From: Candidatus Scalindua sp.
GTDB lineage: Bacteria > Planctomycetota > Brocadiia > Brocadiales > Scalinduaceae
Length of the DNA stretch: 64,000 bases
Reading direction: 5' to 3'
NCBI GenBank assembly: GCA_031316155.1
Contig: JALDRB010000007.1
Coordinates: 186,001-250,000 of the forward strand
The notes beneath the pieces were generated by a model that was not told the origin of the DNA, made no database searches, and saw only the letters and a list, made by a program, of their open reading frames with translations. Below are positions 9,741-19,455 of the stretch, in pieces. A program made the position numbers and the translations under genes. How positions within the stretch are numbered: position 1 is the stretch's first letter; the number at the start of each line of letters is the position of its first letter.

Positions 9741-11092
9741 ATGAGCACTGCTGTCATTTCAGTCAGGGAGATGAGTAAAAGATACCAGCTTTATAGATCT
9801 CCAAAACATCGCCTGAAGGAAGCCCTGCACCCCTTCAGGAGAAAATATCATCATGAATTCTGGGCATTGAAAGATATATCCTTTGAAGTCAAACAGGAGA
9901 AACCGTTGGTATTGTTGGAAGAAACGGATCCGGGAAATCCACGCTATTACAGATTATTTGCGGCACTATGACACCTACTCAGGGAGGTGTAGAAACGAAT
10001 GGGAGGATATCTGCCCTGCTTGAACTTGGGTCCGGTTTCAACCCTGAGTTTACCGGTAAAGATAATGTATATCTGAATGGGGCTATAATGGGGCTGTCAC
10101 GTGAAACCATGGATGAACGTTTTGAAGATATTGTTTCCTTTGCTGACATCGGAGATTTTATTGGCCAGCCGGTGAAGACATATTCCAGCGGCATGTATGT
10201 CAGGCTTGCCTTTGCATGTGCCATTAATGTGATCCCCGATATTTTGATTGTAGATGAAGCTCTGGCTGTCGGAGATGCAAAATTCCAACGTAAATGCTTT
10301 CGGAAGTTTTCAGAACTTCAGGAAGAAGGTAAAACAATTCTGCTGGTTACTCATGCTGAACAACTTATTATCAAACTTTGTAACAAGGCAATTCTATTAG
10401 ATAACGGCAAGAAGGTATCTGAGGGGGAACCCAAGAAAATTATACATCAATACTTAGAGCTTATATCAGACAATGTTCACCTGAAAACAAAAAATTCGGA
10501 AAAAAAACAAACAGACGAGAGTCGTTCATCAGAAATGGGAGCAACAACTTCTCCTTCAGAAAAAGAAGGGGTAACAGAATTAGATTTATTTCTGAGAGAA
10601 AATCAGGAAGATGACCGTTGCTCTTTAAGAAAAAATTATAATACAAATGAATATCGTCATGGCGATAAGCGTGCAGAAATAATTGATTTTTTATTAGTTT
10701 CAGAAGGAAGATATGAACCGCAAACAGTAACCACCGGTGATTGGGTTGATATTTATATTAAGATTCTATTTCATGAGAATGTTGAAACCCCTTTTTATGG
10801 TTTTAAAATAAGAACAATAGATGGAGTAGATGTTATGGGTGCACATACACTCATAAACGGGCAAACCAAACCTGCCGGAAAATCTGATACAATTGTTTAT
10901 AAATTTTCCATAAAAGTTTCACTCCAGAAAGGAGATTATTTTATTAACATTGGAATAATGGAAAAAAAATCTAAGCACGATGACATTGTGATAGACAGAA
11001 GAGCTGATTTAATCCACATAACTGTCATTCAAGAACACCATTTTTCCGGTATAGCCATGTTAGATTATTCATTCATCGAATGTCCTTGTTAG
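9741..11092 (+). pseudogene. ABC polysaccharide export ATPase (Wzt-like), frameshifted at Walker A
   Basis: The ATP-binding partner of the ABC-2 permease is read in two frames. The first 50-odd residues (SVREMSKRYQLY...DISFEVKQ) are in one frame, and everything from MTPTQGG onward is in another. Adding one G to the GG at 9896-9897 restores a continuous reading through a perfect Walker A, GRNGSGKST, so the defect is a single missing base. Downstream are the signature region TYSSGMYVRLAFA, Walker B (ILIVDEALAVGD) and a Wzt-type C-terminal domain (about the last 150 residues) of the kind that recognises the glycan end. It is either a real mutation, a programmed or phase-variable frameshift, or a sequencing error. 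Confidence 0.88.
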
Positions 11093-11237
11093 TCACAGGA
11101 AATTGTAACTGAAGTAATAACTTCGATTTCCCTGTTTATATTATTTTACTCCATAATATAACCAATAAAGAGAGAGTATAAGATACAAATTGCAATGCGT
11201 ACATTTTTTTCATAGTTATTAAAAGAGAGGAATTCTG

Positions 11238-12203
11238 TTGGACTGCATTACACAAGAGAAAGGAGATATACTTTCGGTAAGATTTCCCAATTACTTCCGG
11301 ACTTGTAACTTTTCATGCCCTTACTGTATAGCCGATCTGCATAGTATTGATCATGAATGGAAGTATGAAGAGAATTACCATAAAATCATACAGCATTTAG
11401 TTTCACTTCCTTTTTCACTTAACGTGAGATTAGGGCCGGCAGGAGAATTTTTCTTAAGTAAAAGTTTAATAAAAGGAGCTGAATGTTTATCACATTCCAA
11501 GAACGTTATTAGCGTTAATTTACTGACAAATTTAAGTTTTTCGCCTGCTCAGTATGACAAATTCTTTGAAAGGGTGAATAAAAGTAAAATAGCCATTGTT
11601 GCATCTTTTCATCCGACTGAAGTGAAAGATAGAAAAACATGGATGAAAACAGCTTGTTACATGCAGGAAGAATTTGACTTTTCTGTGGTACTTGTAGCTT
11701 ATCCTCCATTAATTAAAAAGTTGCCAGTGATCAAAGAAGCACTAAATAACTTAGGAATTGAGGTGGCAATTCAAGGTTTAATCGGCAAATATAATGAGAG
11801 AGAATATCCTTTCGCATATACAAGTGAAGAGAAGATGTTGTTGAGGAAAATTTGCTACTCAAGGCACGATTACGAATTCTGGATTGAAGCAAAAAAACCG
11901 GGACTTTGCAATGCAGGGTATAAAAGTATTTTTGTGGATATTGCAACGGGAAATGTTCTTTCGTGCGGTATGGGGAATGCGTTTGAGTTAGGAAACTTAT
12001 TTTCAGGTAATGGTATAAAATTGAATGACGGTCCAAGGCCGTGTATGAACAAAACATGCTTATGTGATACAGAAAATTTGAATGTTGTTACTTTTGAACA
12101 GCATTACAGGAAAACTGGACTGAATTTTCATAAATATGAATATAAATTTGCTGAAAAAGCAAAAGAGTTTCCTCTTTTGGACGAATGGGAAATCAGCTAC
12201 TAA
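11238..12203 (+). CDS. Radical SAM protein with C-terminal SPASM-like cysteines
   Basis: This 321-residue radical SAM enzyme has the canonical CX3CX2C at C23, C27 and C30 (RTCNFSCPYC). A second cysteine-rich part near the C terminus (CNAGYKS...VLSCGMG...PCMNKTCLC) resembles SPASM or twitch auxiliary-cluster regions. It differs from the three B12-type radical SAM proteins in the cluster. The start is TTG, chosen because GAGAGGAATTCTG lies directly upstream at good spacing and no in-frame ATG precedes the cysteine motif. The reaction is unknown; sugar epimerisation, dehydration or peptide modification would all fit. Confidence 0.78.
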   Translation: MDCITQEKGDILSVRFPNYFRTCNFSCPYCIADLHSIDHEWKYEENYHKIIQHLVSLPFSLNVRLGPAGEFFLSKSLIKGAECLSHSKNVISVNLLTNLSFSPAQYDKFFERVNKSKIAIVASFHPTEVKDRKTWMKTACYMQEEFDFSVVLVAYPPLIKKLPVIKEALNNLGIEVAIQGLIGKYNEREYPFAYTSEEKMLLRKICYSRHDYEFWIEAKKPGLCNAGYKSIFVDIATGNVLSCGMGNAFELGNLFSGNGIKLNDGPRPCMNKTCLCDTENLNVVTFEQHYRKTGLNFHKYEYKFAEKAKEFPLLDEWEISY

Positions 12204-12366
12204 ATGAACAAAGGGCATTCAATCACTTTATTGATAATTTCCCTCATGGGACGAAGGTGAAGACTTCTGGTAATAATCTTCGTGTATGAACTTTGTAATA
12301 GTGCGGAATAAATTCTTTTTTTAATATTCTCGGTAATTTGAAAATATTTCAGACAAACAATAACAG

Positions 12367-13245
12367 ATGGACTTGAGAAAATACATAACAAACAGTAATC
12401 AGCTAGAAGAAGCAAAGAAGTTGATTATAGAGGGAGTGCTTGGTTATCAACCTTTTATATTTTCAGATAACCTGGAAACCGGCGTAGGGCTGGAATTTGA
12501 AAAAGGAGAATATTTAGGACTAGCTTACTATCCGGATATTGATAAAGAATTAATTGATAAATATCCAAGACTGAAAAGGCTGATTCTTGATACGAAGTAT
12601 TTTAATTATTTCCATAAGGCAAATGCTGTTTTATCCCGCTTGTACGATACCTTTATAGATGAAATATGTCAGATAATGGGAAACATAGGCAACATAACAT
12701 TTTTAGATGTGGGATGTAATACCGGTTACTTTCCCATTAGTTTTGCTTTAAAAGGAGCAAAAGAGGCTGCCGGTTGTGATAGAGAGCCTAATTTTTCAAA
12801 AACTGTTAACTTCCTTAATCAGATTCTTGGAACAAATGTTATTTTTCTGGATACTCATTATGATTCAAGGACTCATACAATTGCAAACTGTAAGCCTTAT
12901 GATGTCGTTACCTGCGTGACAGTTTTAATGCACATAAGCGATACTTTGTTTTTTCTCAATACAATCGGTTCTTTAGCAACAAAAGCTCTTTTTATTTGGA
13001 CTCAACTTAATGATGATGCTCACAATTCTATACATTATCCCGACGAACCTAGAGGAGAGTACAAAGATGATAAATTCCCCTTGTGTTTTGATTATAAAAT
13101 ACATCCTTCTGTACCTCTGCTTTATAAGTCACTAGAATTAATGGGTTTTAGAAAATTTTATGAAATTCCCGAAAAAAAGGAAATATTTTACGCTTATTCT
13201 TTAAACGGCTGTAGCTTTTACAAGGGTATACTCGCTTTGAAATAA
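12367..13245 (+). CDS. Class I SAM methyltransferase, short paralogue
   Basis: This 292-residue methyltransferase has SAM motif I as FLDVGCNTGYF and aligns with the N-terminal 300 residues of the 8395-9516 protein (MDLRKY, YQPFIFSD, then ELMGF near the end). It lacks that protein's C-terminal YYG module and ends just after the methyltransferase fold. The pair may methylate two positions of the same glycan; this is inferred from homology and context only. It is separated from its neighbours by about 160 and 290 bases in which no further gene is evident. Confidence 0.8.
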   Translation: MDLRKYITNSNQLEEAKKLIIEGVLGYQPFIFSDNLETGVGLEFEKGEYLGLAYYPDIDKELIDKYPRLKRLILDTKYFNYFHKANAVLSRLYDTFIDEICQIMGNIGNITFLDVGCNTGYFPISFALKGAKEAAGCDREPNFSKTVNFLNQILGTNVIFLDTHYDSRTHTIANCKPYDVVTCVTVLMHISDTLFFLNTIGSLATKALFIWTQLNDDAHNSIHYPDEPRGEYKDDKFPLCFDYKIHPSVPLLYKSLELMGFRKFYEIPEKKEIFYAYSLNGCSFYKGILALK

Positions 13246-13534
13246 AATGATACAGGTTGTAATGAATCAATCTCCGACATACTTATAGAACGACTTCTGG
13301 TCTTTCTTTCCTGTAAGAGATGAATCACGTACGACAGTTCCCGATTTACTTAAAAATTTTTCGCATTAACAAACAGGAACTTATTGTATATACTTGTGAT
13401 CTTGCTTGTCCTTATACGCCACATGAATGCTCTAGTATTTATTAGATTCAATTACGTAAATTAATTGAAACCATAACCTGACATCCTGTCGGGAGCCAGA
13501 CAAATGGGATTAAAAGAAATTTGAGGAGTGTCTT

Positions 13535-15397
13535 ATGTCTCAATCAACTGAAAAAAGGAAGTATGCAAGAACAGAAGATCCGCTTCCCATAGAGATGCGA
13601 ATAAAGCCTTTTGAAGGTCAGGATCTGGCTTCTAAATCCTGGAGTGTGGTTTATGCAAAGAATTACAGTGCGGGTGGTGTTTTTCTGTACTATGCAGGTG
13701 AATTGGAGATAGGGTTATTTGTAGAGTTGAGAATTCACATTCCTAAAACATCTACTTCGATATACTGCATTGGGAAAATTATCCGTACGGAAAAGTGTTC
13801 TCAAGCTCCCGGAAACGGAGTTGCAATTTTTATTACAGAAATAAGTAACCAGCACAGGGAAATTATAAGGAGTGCAGAGAAATTAATAAACATAAAAACA
13901 GTATTTGACAACAATATATTATCGGCACCGTTAGTTAGTATTATTCTCCTCGACTGGAAATGCCGGGAGAGTTTTCACATTTTCAATTACCTTAATAAAC
14001 AGACAGTTCCAAGGGAATGGTATGAGATAATCTGGATTGAATACTATGACAGACGTCCTTCAGAAATAGAGAAGTTGCTGGCGGAAGGAGGAAAGGAAGG
14101 AAAACCTCCAATTCTGGATAAGTGGATCATAATGTATATGCCGGACGAACTTTATTACCACAAACATCTTATGTATAACATTGGTATTGCGGCTTGTAAA
14201 GGAGAGATTGTTACTATCTGCGATTCTGACGGAATTGTAAATCCAAGCTTTGTGGAATCCATTATCAAATCATTTGAAGAAGATTGTAATATTGTACTGC
14301 ATATGGACGAGGTGCGTAATAAAGACCGGAGGTTTTATCCTTTCAATAATCCTTCAATTGAGGAGATTAAGGGGGATGGGTGTATAAATTTTAAGAATGG
14401 CAAGACCACCGGATTGCTTGACAAGAAGGATATTATTCATACCAGGAACTATGGTTCATGTATGTGTGCTCTCCGGGAAGACCTGATACATATTGGTGGG
14501 GCCGATGAACATATTGATTATCTTGGGCATGTCTGTGGTCCTTATGAAATGACATACCGACTGGTCAATGCGGGGAAAAAGGAGATATGGCATCAGGAGG
14601 AGTTTCTCTATCACGTATGGCATCCCGGCACAGATGGTGATGACAATTACATTGGTCCGCACGATGGTTTCAATATGTCAACAACAGCCTTGGAAGTTCG
14701 ACAAAATGGCCGGGTATTTCCCCTCGTTGAAAATGAAGTTATTAGATTAATGCGGTCAAATCAATGCGATACGTTTGATTTGTGTCAGACGATTAATCCT
14801 GCATATATTGAACAGTGGACGCATGAGACTATGGACAAGAGTTCCAAATTCAAAAAACTGTACCATTATGAATTTGTTGGCTCATATATGCGTTACAACA
14901 TCTTGAAAGGCCATAAGCTTTTCTACGCTATTCCTCAAGTCCTGGGGAATTGGGATCTTACCAATCAAGAACAACGCAATCATCCTTTGATACTATCAGC
15001 CGAAACATTACATGATTTGGAAAAACGTGTGGAGCAGGTACCTCAACAGGCTGCAGAGAGTTACCTTAGTAAAAAGTATACGCTGATTGAAAACCAGGTG
15101 ACGCATGTTCCGGTTCCTTACTTTGTGTGGAGGGTTACTGACAGTTTGGTATTTCTGATGCATAGGAAGTATAAGTCGATTCAAATGTCCATAACAAACC
15201 GTGCTAAAGATAAAGATTTGTTAACCGGAGAATGGTACTCTTTTGCCAAAAATCTCATCATTAAACTGCTTTTGAGAATGAAGGATAACAGAGATGCTCG
15301 ATACTTTGTCATAATACCAAAAAGGATACTGAAAAAAGGTTTTCGCGTATATTTTCACCTGAGAGAATTTTCCAGCACGTTTTTCAGGAAGTTTTAA
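13535..15397 (+). CDS. PilZ-GT2 glycosyltransferase fusion with YYG module
   Basis: This 620-residue three-part protein begins with a PilZ domain (about 1-118) that keeps both c-di-GMP signatures, RxxxR at R8-R12 and NxSxxG at N43-G48. Residues about 135-400 are a GT2 glycosyltransferase closely related to the 5887-7359 protein, with CDSDG at 229-233. Residues about 449-500 carry the YYG-like module (MRYNILKGHKLFYAIPQVLG). A basic tail of about 120 residues follows. The architecture predicts glycan synthesis controlled directly by c-di-GMP binding. The PilZ domain is N-terminal, the reverse of the order in BcsA-type synthases. The start is preceded by TTTGAGGAGTG. Confidence 0.87.
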   Translation: MSQSTEKRKYARTEDPLPIEMRIKPFEGQDLASKSWSVVYAKNYSAGGVFLYYAGELEIGLFVELRIHIPKTSTSIYCIGKIIRTEKCSQAPGNGVAIFITEISNQHREIIRSAEKLINIKTVFDNNILSAPLVSIILLDWKCRESFHIFNYLNKQTVPREWYEIIWIEYYDRRPSEIEKLLAEGGKEGKPPILDKWIIMYMPDELYYHKHLMYNIGIAACKGEIVTICDSDGIVNPSFVESIIKSFEEDCNIVLHMDEVRNKDRRFYPFNNPSIEEIKGDGCINFKNGKTTGLLDKKDIIHTRNYGSCMCALREDLIHIGGADEHIDYLGHVCGPYEMTYRLVNAGKKEIWHQEEFLYHVWHPGTDGDDNYIGPHDGFNMSTTALEVRQNGRVFPLVENEVIRLMRSNQCDTFDLCQTINPAYIEQWTHETMDKSSKFKKLYHYEFVGSYMRYNILKGHKLFYAIPQVLGNWDLTNQEQRNHPLILSAETLHDLEKRVEQVPQQAAESYLSKKYTLIENQVTHVPVPYFVWRVTDSLVFLMHRKYKSIQMSITNRAKDKDLLTGEWYSFAKNLIIKLLLRMKDNRDARYFVIIPKRILKKGFRVYFHLREFSSTFFRKF

Positions 15398-15730
15398 ATC
15401 ACAGGATTTGAACTGAAACACAAAGACATTTCACTGCCCAGTATGTGAATTTGCTTTATCGAAGCATATGAAAGCAGATAAAGTTATTTCACGGTTGAGA
15501 CGAACGTGTGTTTTTGAGATTTAAGAACTTGTATTTTTTGCGGAGATAGAGTAATTTTTTTACTTGATAATTGTTGACAGAAGGGGGTTAAAACTTTAGT
15601 GATCTTTCTAAACAGCTATGATGGAGGCTCAGAACTATTGAAAAAGAGTGGAGAGACTTCATAAGCGTGGAATTAAAAGAAAAGAATAAGCATATATTGA
15701 TACAACAAAATTGGAAAAGGAAGTGATTGG
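15398..15730. other. Non-coding gap before the transketolase genes
   Basis: This 333-base gap has no credible gene. A possible promoter-like TTGACA lies near 15575 but has no convincing -10 element at proper spacing. The start of the transketolase gene is preceded by GGAAGTG. Confidence 0.4.
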
Positions 15731-16558
15731 ATGGAAATGAGTTCAAGTTTTCTTGAGTCACTGAGGCAGAAAGCTATGTGGGTGAGGCAGGAGACCCTGG
15801 AGATACATAAGATTGCACCGGAAACGAGGATAGCATCTTCGTTATCCGATATTGAAATTTTTGTAGTCTTATACTACGGTAAGATTTTGCACGTTGATTC
15901 AAAAAATATACGATGGGAAGAGAGAGACAGATTTATCATCAGTAAAGGACATGGAGCCATATCTCTGTACCCAATATTGGCAGACCTTGGCTTTTTTAAT
16001 AAAGAGGAATTAAAGAGAGTATGCCAGGAAGGTACATTCCTGGGGAGTATTCCTGACCCTGTAATTCCGGGATTTGAGACGGTAAATGGTTCTTTAGGCC
16101 ATGGATTAGGGGTTGCTTGCGGTATGGCACTGGCATTAAAGAGGAAAGAGGTAGATGGAAAAGTGTTTGTTTTATTAGGTGATGGAGAACTATACGAAGG
16201 ATCAGTATGGGAAGCTATCATGTTTGCATCACATCACCGTTTAGATAATATTATACTGATTATTGATAACAATAAAATCAGCATGCTTGATTACTGTAAG
16301 AACATATTGTGTCTGGAACATCTGGAGGAAAAATTTAATGCCTTTAACTGGAACGTTAATACCGTAAACGGGCATAGTATAGAGGATCTTTACAACATGT
16401 TGAATGATTTAAAGAAAAATACGGTAAAACAACCAAAGGTGCTGATTGCCGATACAACAAAAGGGAAAGGTGTTCCGCAGATGGAAGCGGACTCACTTTG
16501 CCATATAAAATCGTTAAAGGAAGAGGAAATTGATAAAATAATTAAGGAATTGAAATGA
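15731..16558 (+). CDS. Transketolase, N-terminal (TPP-binding) subunit
   Basis: This 275-residue protein is the thiamine-diphosphate-binding half of a split transketolase. The motif GDGELYEGSVWEA followed about 25 residues later by DNNK is the GDG-NN TPP/metal-binding signature; SKGHGAISLYP is the conserved active-site histidine region. The partner C-terminal subunit follows with a 4-base ATGA overlap, so translation is likely coupled. In a polysaccharide cluster with a heptose kinase and nucleotidyltransferase, it plausibly makes sedoheptulose 7-phosphate. An alternative is a transketolase-like enzyme making an unusual branched or deoxy sugar. Confidence 0.9.
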   Translation: MEMSSSFLESLRQKAMWVRQETLEIHKIAPETRIASSLSDIEIFVVLYYGKILHVDSKNIRWEERDRFIISKGHGAISLYPILADLGFFNKEELKRVCQEGTFLGSIPDPVIPGFETVNGSLGHGLGVACGMALALKRKEVDGKVFVLLGDGELYEGSVWEAIMFASHHRLDNIILIIDNNKISMLDYCKNILCLEHLEEKFNAFNWNVNTVNGHSIEDLYNMLNDLKKNTVKQPKVLIADTTKGKGVPQMEADSLCHIKSLKEEEIDKIIKELK

Positions 16559-17556
16559 GCCATATTCAAACAAAGAGAATGAGAGATGTTTTATTAGAAA
16601 AAATATATAACAAAATGTATGAAAACAAAAAGATTTTCTTCGTGTCTGCTGATTTTGGTTCCCCCGTTCTTGATAAAGTGAGAGAAAATTTTGAAGACAG
16701 ATTTATAAATGTCGGTATTGCAGAACAAAACCTCATCAATGTATCGACGGGTTTGGCCCTGGAAGGATTTACCGTCTATGCATATGCTATTGCTCCGTTC
16801 TTAACAATGAGAGCATATGAACAGATACGGGTAAATTTGTCGATAACCTCACAGATAAAAGAGATGAATGTTAACTTAATAGGGGTTGGAGCAGGCGTAA
16901 GTTACGATATGTCAGGGCCTACACATCATTGTTTTGAGGATCTTACAATAATGGGCGCCTTGCCTAATTTTATTGTCTTTTCACCGAGTGACTGGACATT
17001 GGCTGAAAGGTTTGTAGATTTTTCAATACGGGTAAAAAAACCCAAATACATAAGGCTGGATAGCAAACCGTTACCTGGGATTTATGAAGGAGTCGGTGAA
17101 TTCAATTTTGAGGATGGGTTTTGTGAATTACTTAAAGGTGAGGAAGTATGTATTGTTTCGACAGGGTATATGACGCACAAGGCTCTCAAGGTAGCAGAGG
17201 AACTTAAGAAAAATAAAATTAACATTAGTGTTATTGATCTTTTTTTGGTAAAACCACTCAATGAAGATCTGCTCTTTGACCACTTGAAAGAGTATACCTG
17301 TATTGTTACTATTGAAGAGGCTTTTATCAATAAGGGGGGGGTGGATAGTTTAGTTATGAATATTCTCAGAGACAGAGATACGGATATTAGAGTATTAAAC
17401 TTTGGTTTTAAAGATCAATACGCTTTTCATATCGGAAGCAGAAGTTATTTGTATAAACAGAATCAATTTGATAAAGAGAATATCGTAAGAATTATCAGGG
17501 AGCTTAAATTGAAAAATTACAGCAGGGCAGCTTTAAAGGGTATCATGTTAGCTTAG
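16555..17556 (+). CDS. Transketolase, C-terminal subunit
   Basis: This 333-residue pyrimidine-binding and C-terminal half of the split transketolase contains VGIAEQNLINVSTGLALEG, the catalytic Glu region of the pyrimidine domain, and the C-terminal domain beginning near EEVCIVSTGYMTHKAL. The alternative family is the 1-deoxyxylulose-5-phosphate synthase C half, but the split organisation matches transketolase-like pairs of sugar clusters. It overlaps the N subunit by four bases and is followed by an AT-rich 112-base gap. Confidence 0.9.
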   Translation: MSHIQTKRMRDVLLEKIYNKMYENKKIFFVSADFGSPVLDKVRENFEDRFINVGIAEQNLINVSTGLALEGFTVYAYAIAPFLTMRAYEQIRVNLSITSQIKEMNVNLIGVGAGVSYDMSGPTHHCFEDLTIMGALPNFIVFSPSDWTLAERFVDFSIRVKKPKYIRLDSKPLPGIYEGVGEFNFEDGFCELLKGEEVCIVSTGYMTHKALKVAEELKKNKINISVIDLFLVKPLNEDLLFDHLKEYTCIVTIEEAFINKGGVDSLVMNILRDRDTDIRVLNFGFKDQYAFHIGSRSYLYKQNQFDKENIVRIIRELKLKNYSRAALKGIMLA

Positions 17557-17668
17557 TAACTGATAAGCAATATGTACATTCCGAATGACTTATATCATTT
17601 TATGGTTAAGCGAGTAACATAAATATTATAATTATATAAAAATTTAATATGAGGAGTATACAAATTAT

Positions 17669-18601
17669 ATGAAAGTATTAGTTACCGGAGGAGCGGGATA
17701 TCTTGGATCAATACTGGTTCCTGAGTTATTAAAAAAGGGGTTTGAGGTAATCGTAATTGATAACTTTATGTATAACCAAATTCCGTTATTAGATTGCTGT
17801 TGTGATGATAAGTTATCAATTATGCGTGGAGATGTTCGTGACAGGAAGTTGATTTCTGAATACTTGAAGGTTGTTGATTTTATTATACCTCTGGCCTGTT
17901 TAACAGGTGCACCGCTTTGTGCCCGGGATCAGGTAGGTGCTCAGACAATAAATTTTGATGCCGTTAAGATGTTGCTGGATTTGAAAAGTAAGACTCAAAA
18001 GATTATCTTTCCGACAACAAACAGCGGTTACGGGATCGGGCAGGAAGGAGTGCACTGTACCGAAGAAACTCCATTAAATCCTATCTCTCTTTACGGGAAA
18101 CTTAAGGTTGACATTGAGAAAATAATCCTTAATGCGGGAAATGGAATAACCTTAAGGCTTGCTACTGTCTTTGGGATCAGTCCCCGTATGAGGTTTGATC
18201 TTCTGGTAAATGACTTTACATACCGTGCTGTGACTGACAAGGCCCTTGTCCTTTTTGAAGCCCACTTCAAAAGGAATTTTGTGCATGTCAGGGACATAGC
18301 GAGGGTATTTATTCACTGCATTGAAAATTTTGATAAGATGAAAGATGAGCCTTACAATATAGGGCTCAGTGAAGCCAATCTCAGCAAATGGGAACTCTGT
18401 GAAGAGATAAAAAAGCAGGTGCCTGATTTCTATTTTGTAGAAGCGGAAATTGGGGAAGATCCTGATAAAAGGAACTATATTGTGAGTAATGCCAAGATTG
18501 AAGCCACGGGGTTTAAGACATTATTTTCGCTTCAGGCAGGAATTAGAGAACTTACAAAAGGGTACCAGGTAGTAAGAAGAAATCAGTATGCAAATATATA
18601 A
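17669..18601 (+). CDS. NAD-dependent sugar epimerase/dehydratase
   Basis: This 310-residue extended-SDR enzyme acts on nucleotide- or phospho-sugars. It has the GxxGxxG motif in VTGGAGYLGSIL at the N terminus and the catalytic Tyr-Lys pair in SLYGKLKVD, with FPTTNSGYG supplying the Ser/Thr. Its position between transketolase and the heptose-type kinase suggests it modifies the same seven-carbon or GDP-sugar intermediate, for example as a 4,6-dehydratase or epimerase; the exact reaction cannot be read from sequence. GAGGAG precedes the ATG. Confidence 0.85.
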   Translation: MKVLVTGGAGYLGSILVPELLKKGFEVIVIDNFMYNQIPLLDCCCDDKLSIMRGDVRDRKLISEYLKVVDFIIPLACLTGAPLCARDQVGAQTINFDAVKMLLDLKSKTQKIIFPTTNSGYGIGQEGVHCTEETPLNPISLYGKLKVDIEKIILNAGNGITLRLATVFGISPRMRFDLLVNDFTYRAVTDKALVLFEAHFKRNFVHVRDIARVFIHCIENFDKMKDEPYNIGLSEANLSKWELCEEIKKQVPDFYFVEAEIGEDPDKRNYIVSNAKIEATGFKTLFSLQAGIRELTKGYQVVRRNQYANI

Positions 18602-18612
18602 GGGAAAGATAA

Positions 18613-19389
18613 TTGCTGGTATTACTGTATGAGTTCATGCGAGAAATGGCTGAAAATATCGAGTGCGAAATTGAGACGATTGTTAACTTTGCAAAGGAGT
18701 TTTCGGGCGCTAATGAGACATACCCAACGTATCACATTGACAGTCCGCAAAGAGTAAAAGAATATGTTAAAAAAGCAAACGAAATCGCAAGATATGTACC
18801 AGGAGGGAAAATACTTGATTGGGGATGTGGCTACGGACAGATGTTTTTCTTGTTGCATAAAAGAGGCATCAATGTCATTGGATGTGAATTGTCAAACCAT
18901 TACAGGTGTGGCAACCTTGTTGATTCGCTTGGTCTTGACGTTGTCTTTCTTTCTGATTCAGAAAGTTTGCCATTTGAAGATGAGACATTTGATGCTGTTC
19001 TCTCATGTGGGGTACTTGAACACGTTGAAGATATTAATGTTTCTTTAAAAGAAATTTCCAGAATCTTAAAAACGGGTGGTTTCTTTTTTCTCTACAATTT
19101 TCCAAACAGATTTTCCTGGACTGAATTTGTCAGCCGGCATATGTTGAATAAAGGACATGAGAAACTCTTTGGCATGAAGAGGACGATTGAAAAACTGAGA
19201 GGTTACGGTTTGATCACCATAAAAAGTTGTTATGATTCTTTTCTGCCATTGAAACTTGGTTTTATGAACAGGAGGCTGAGGGCGATAGTCGATCTCCCTT
19301 TATACCATGTGGTGGATCATTTTCTGGCCAGGATACCTTTAACAAAATATTTTTGTCAAAATATAACCTTAATATGCCGGAAACGGTGA
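18613..19389 (+). CDS. Class I SAM methyltransferase
   Basis: This 258-residue methyltransferase has motif I ILDWGCGYGQMF, the acidic GCELS after strand 2, and the motif IV/post region FDAVLSCGVLEHVED typical of Methyltransf_11 or 25 enzymes. The frame opens with TTG close behind the previous gene, with AGGGAAAG upstream; ATG 18637 or ATG 18646 are alternatives. It is not closely related to the two MDLRKY-type methyltransferases in the cluster. It probably methylates a glycan or sugar nucleotide. Confidence 0.82.
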   Translation: MLVLLYEFMREMAENIECEIETIVNFAKEFSGANETYPTYHIDSPQRVKEYVKKANEIARYVPGGKILDWGCGYGQMFFLLHKRGINVIGCELSNHYRCGNLVDSLGLDVVFLSDSESLPFEDETFDAVLSCGVLEHVEDINVSLKEISRILKTGGFFFLYNFPNRFSWTEFVSRHMLNKGHEKLFGMKRTIEKLRGYGLITIKSCYDSFLPLKLGFMNRRLRAIVDLPLYHVVDHFLARIPLTKYFCQNITLICRKR

Positions 19390-19455
19390 CCATTACCAGG
19401 GAATGCAGTTTTCACTGGCACATGCTGAGCAGAAGAAACCGGTTAAAATACGATT

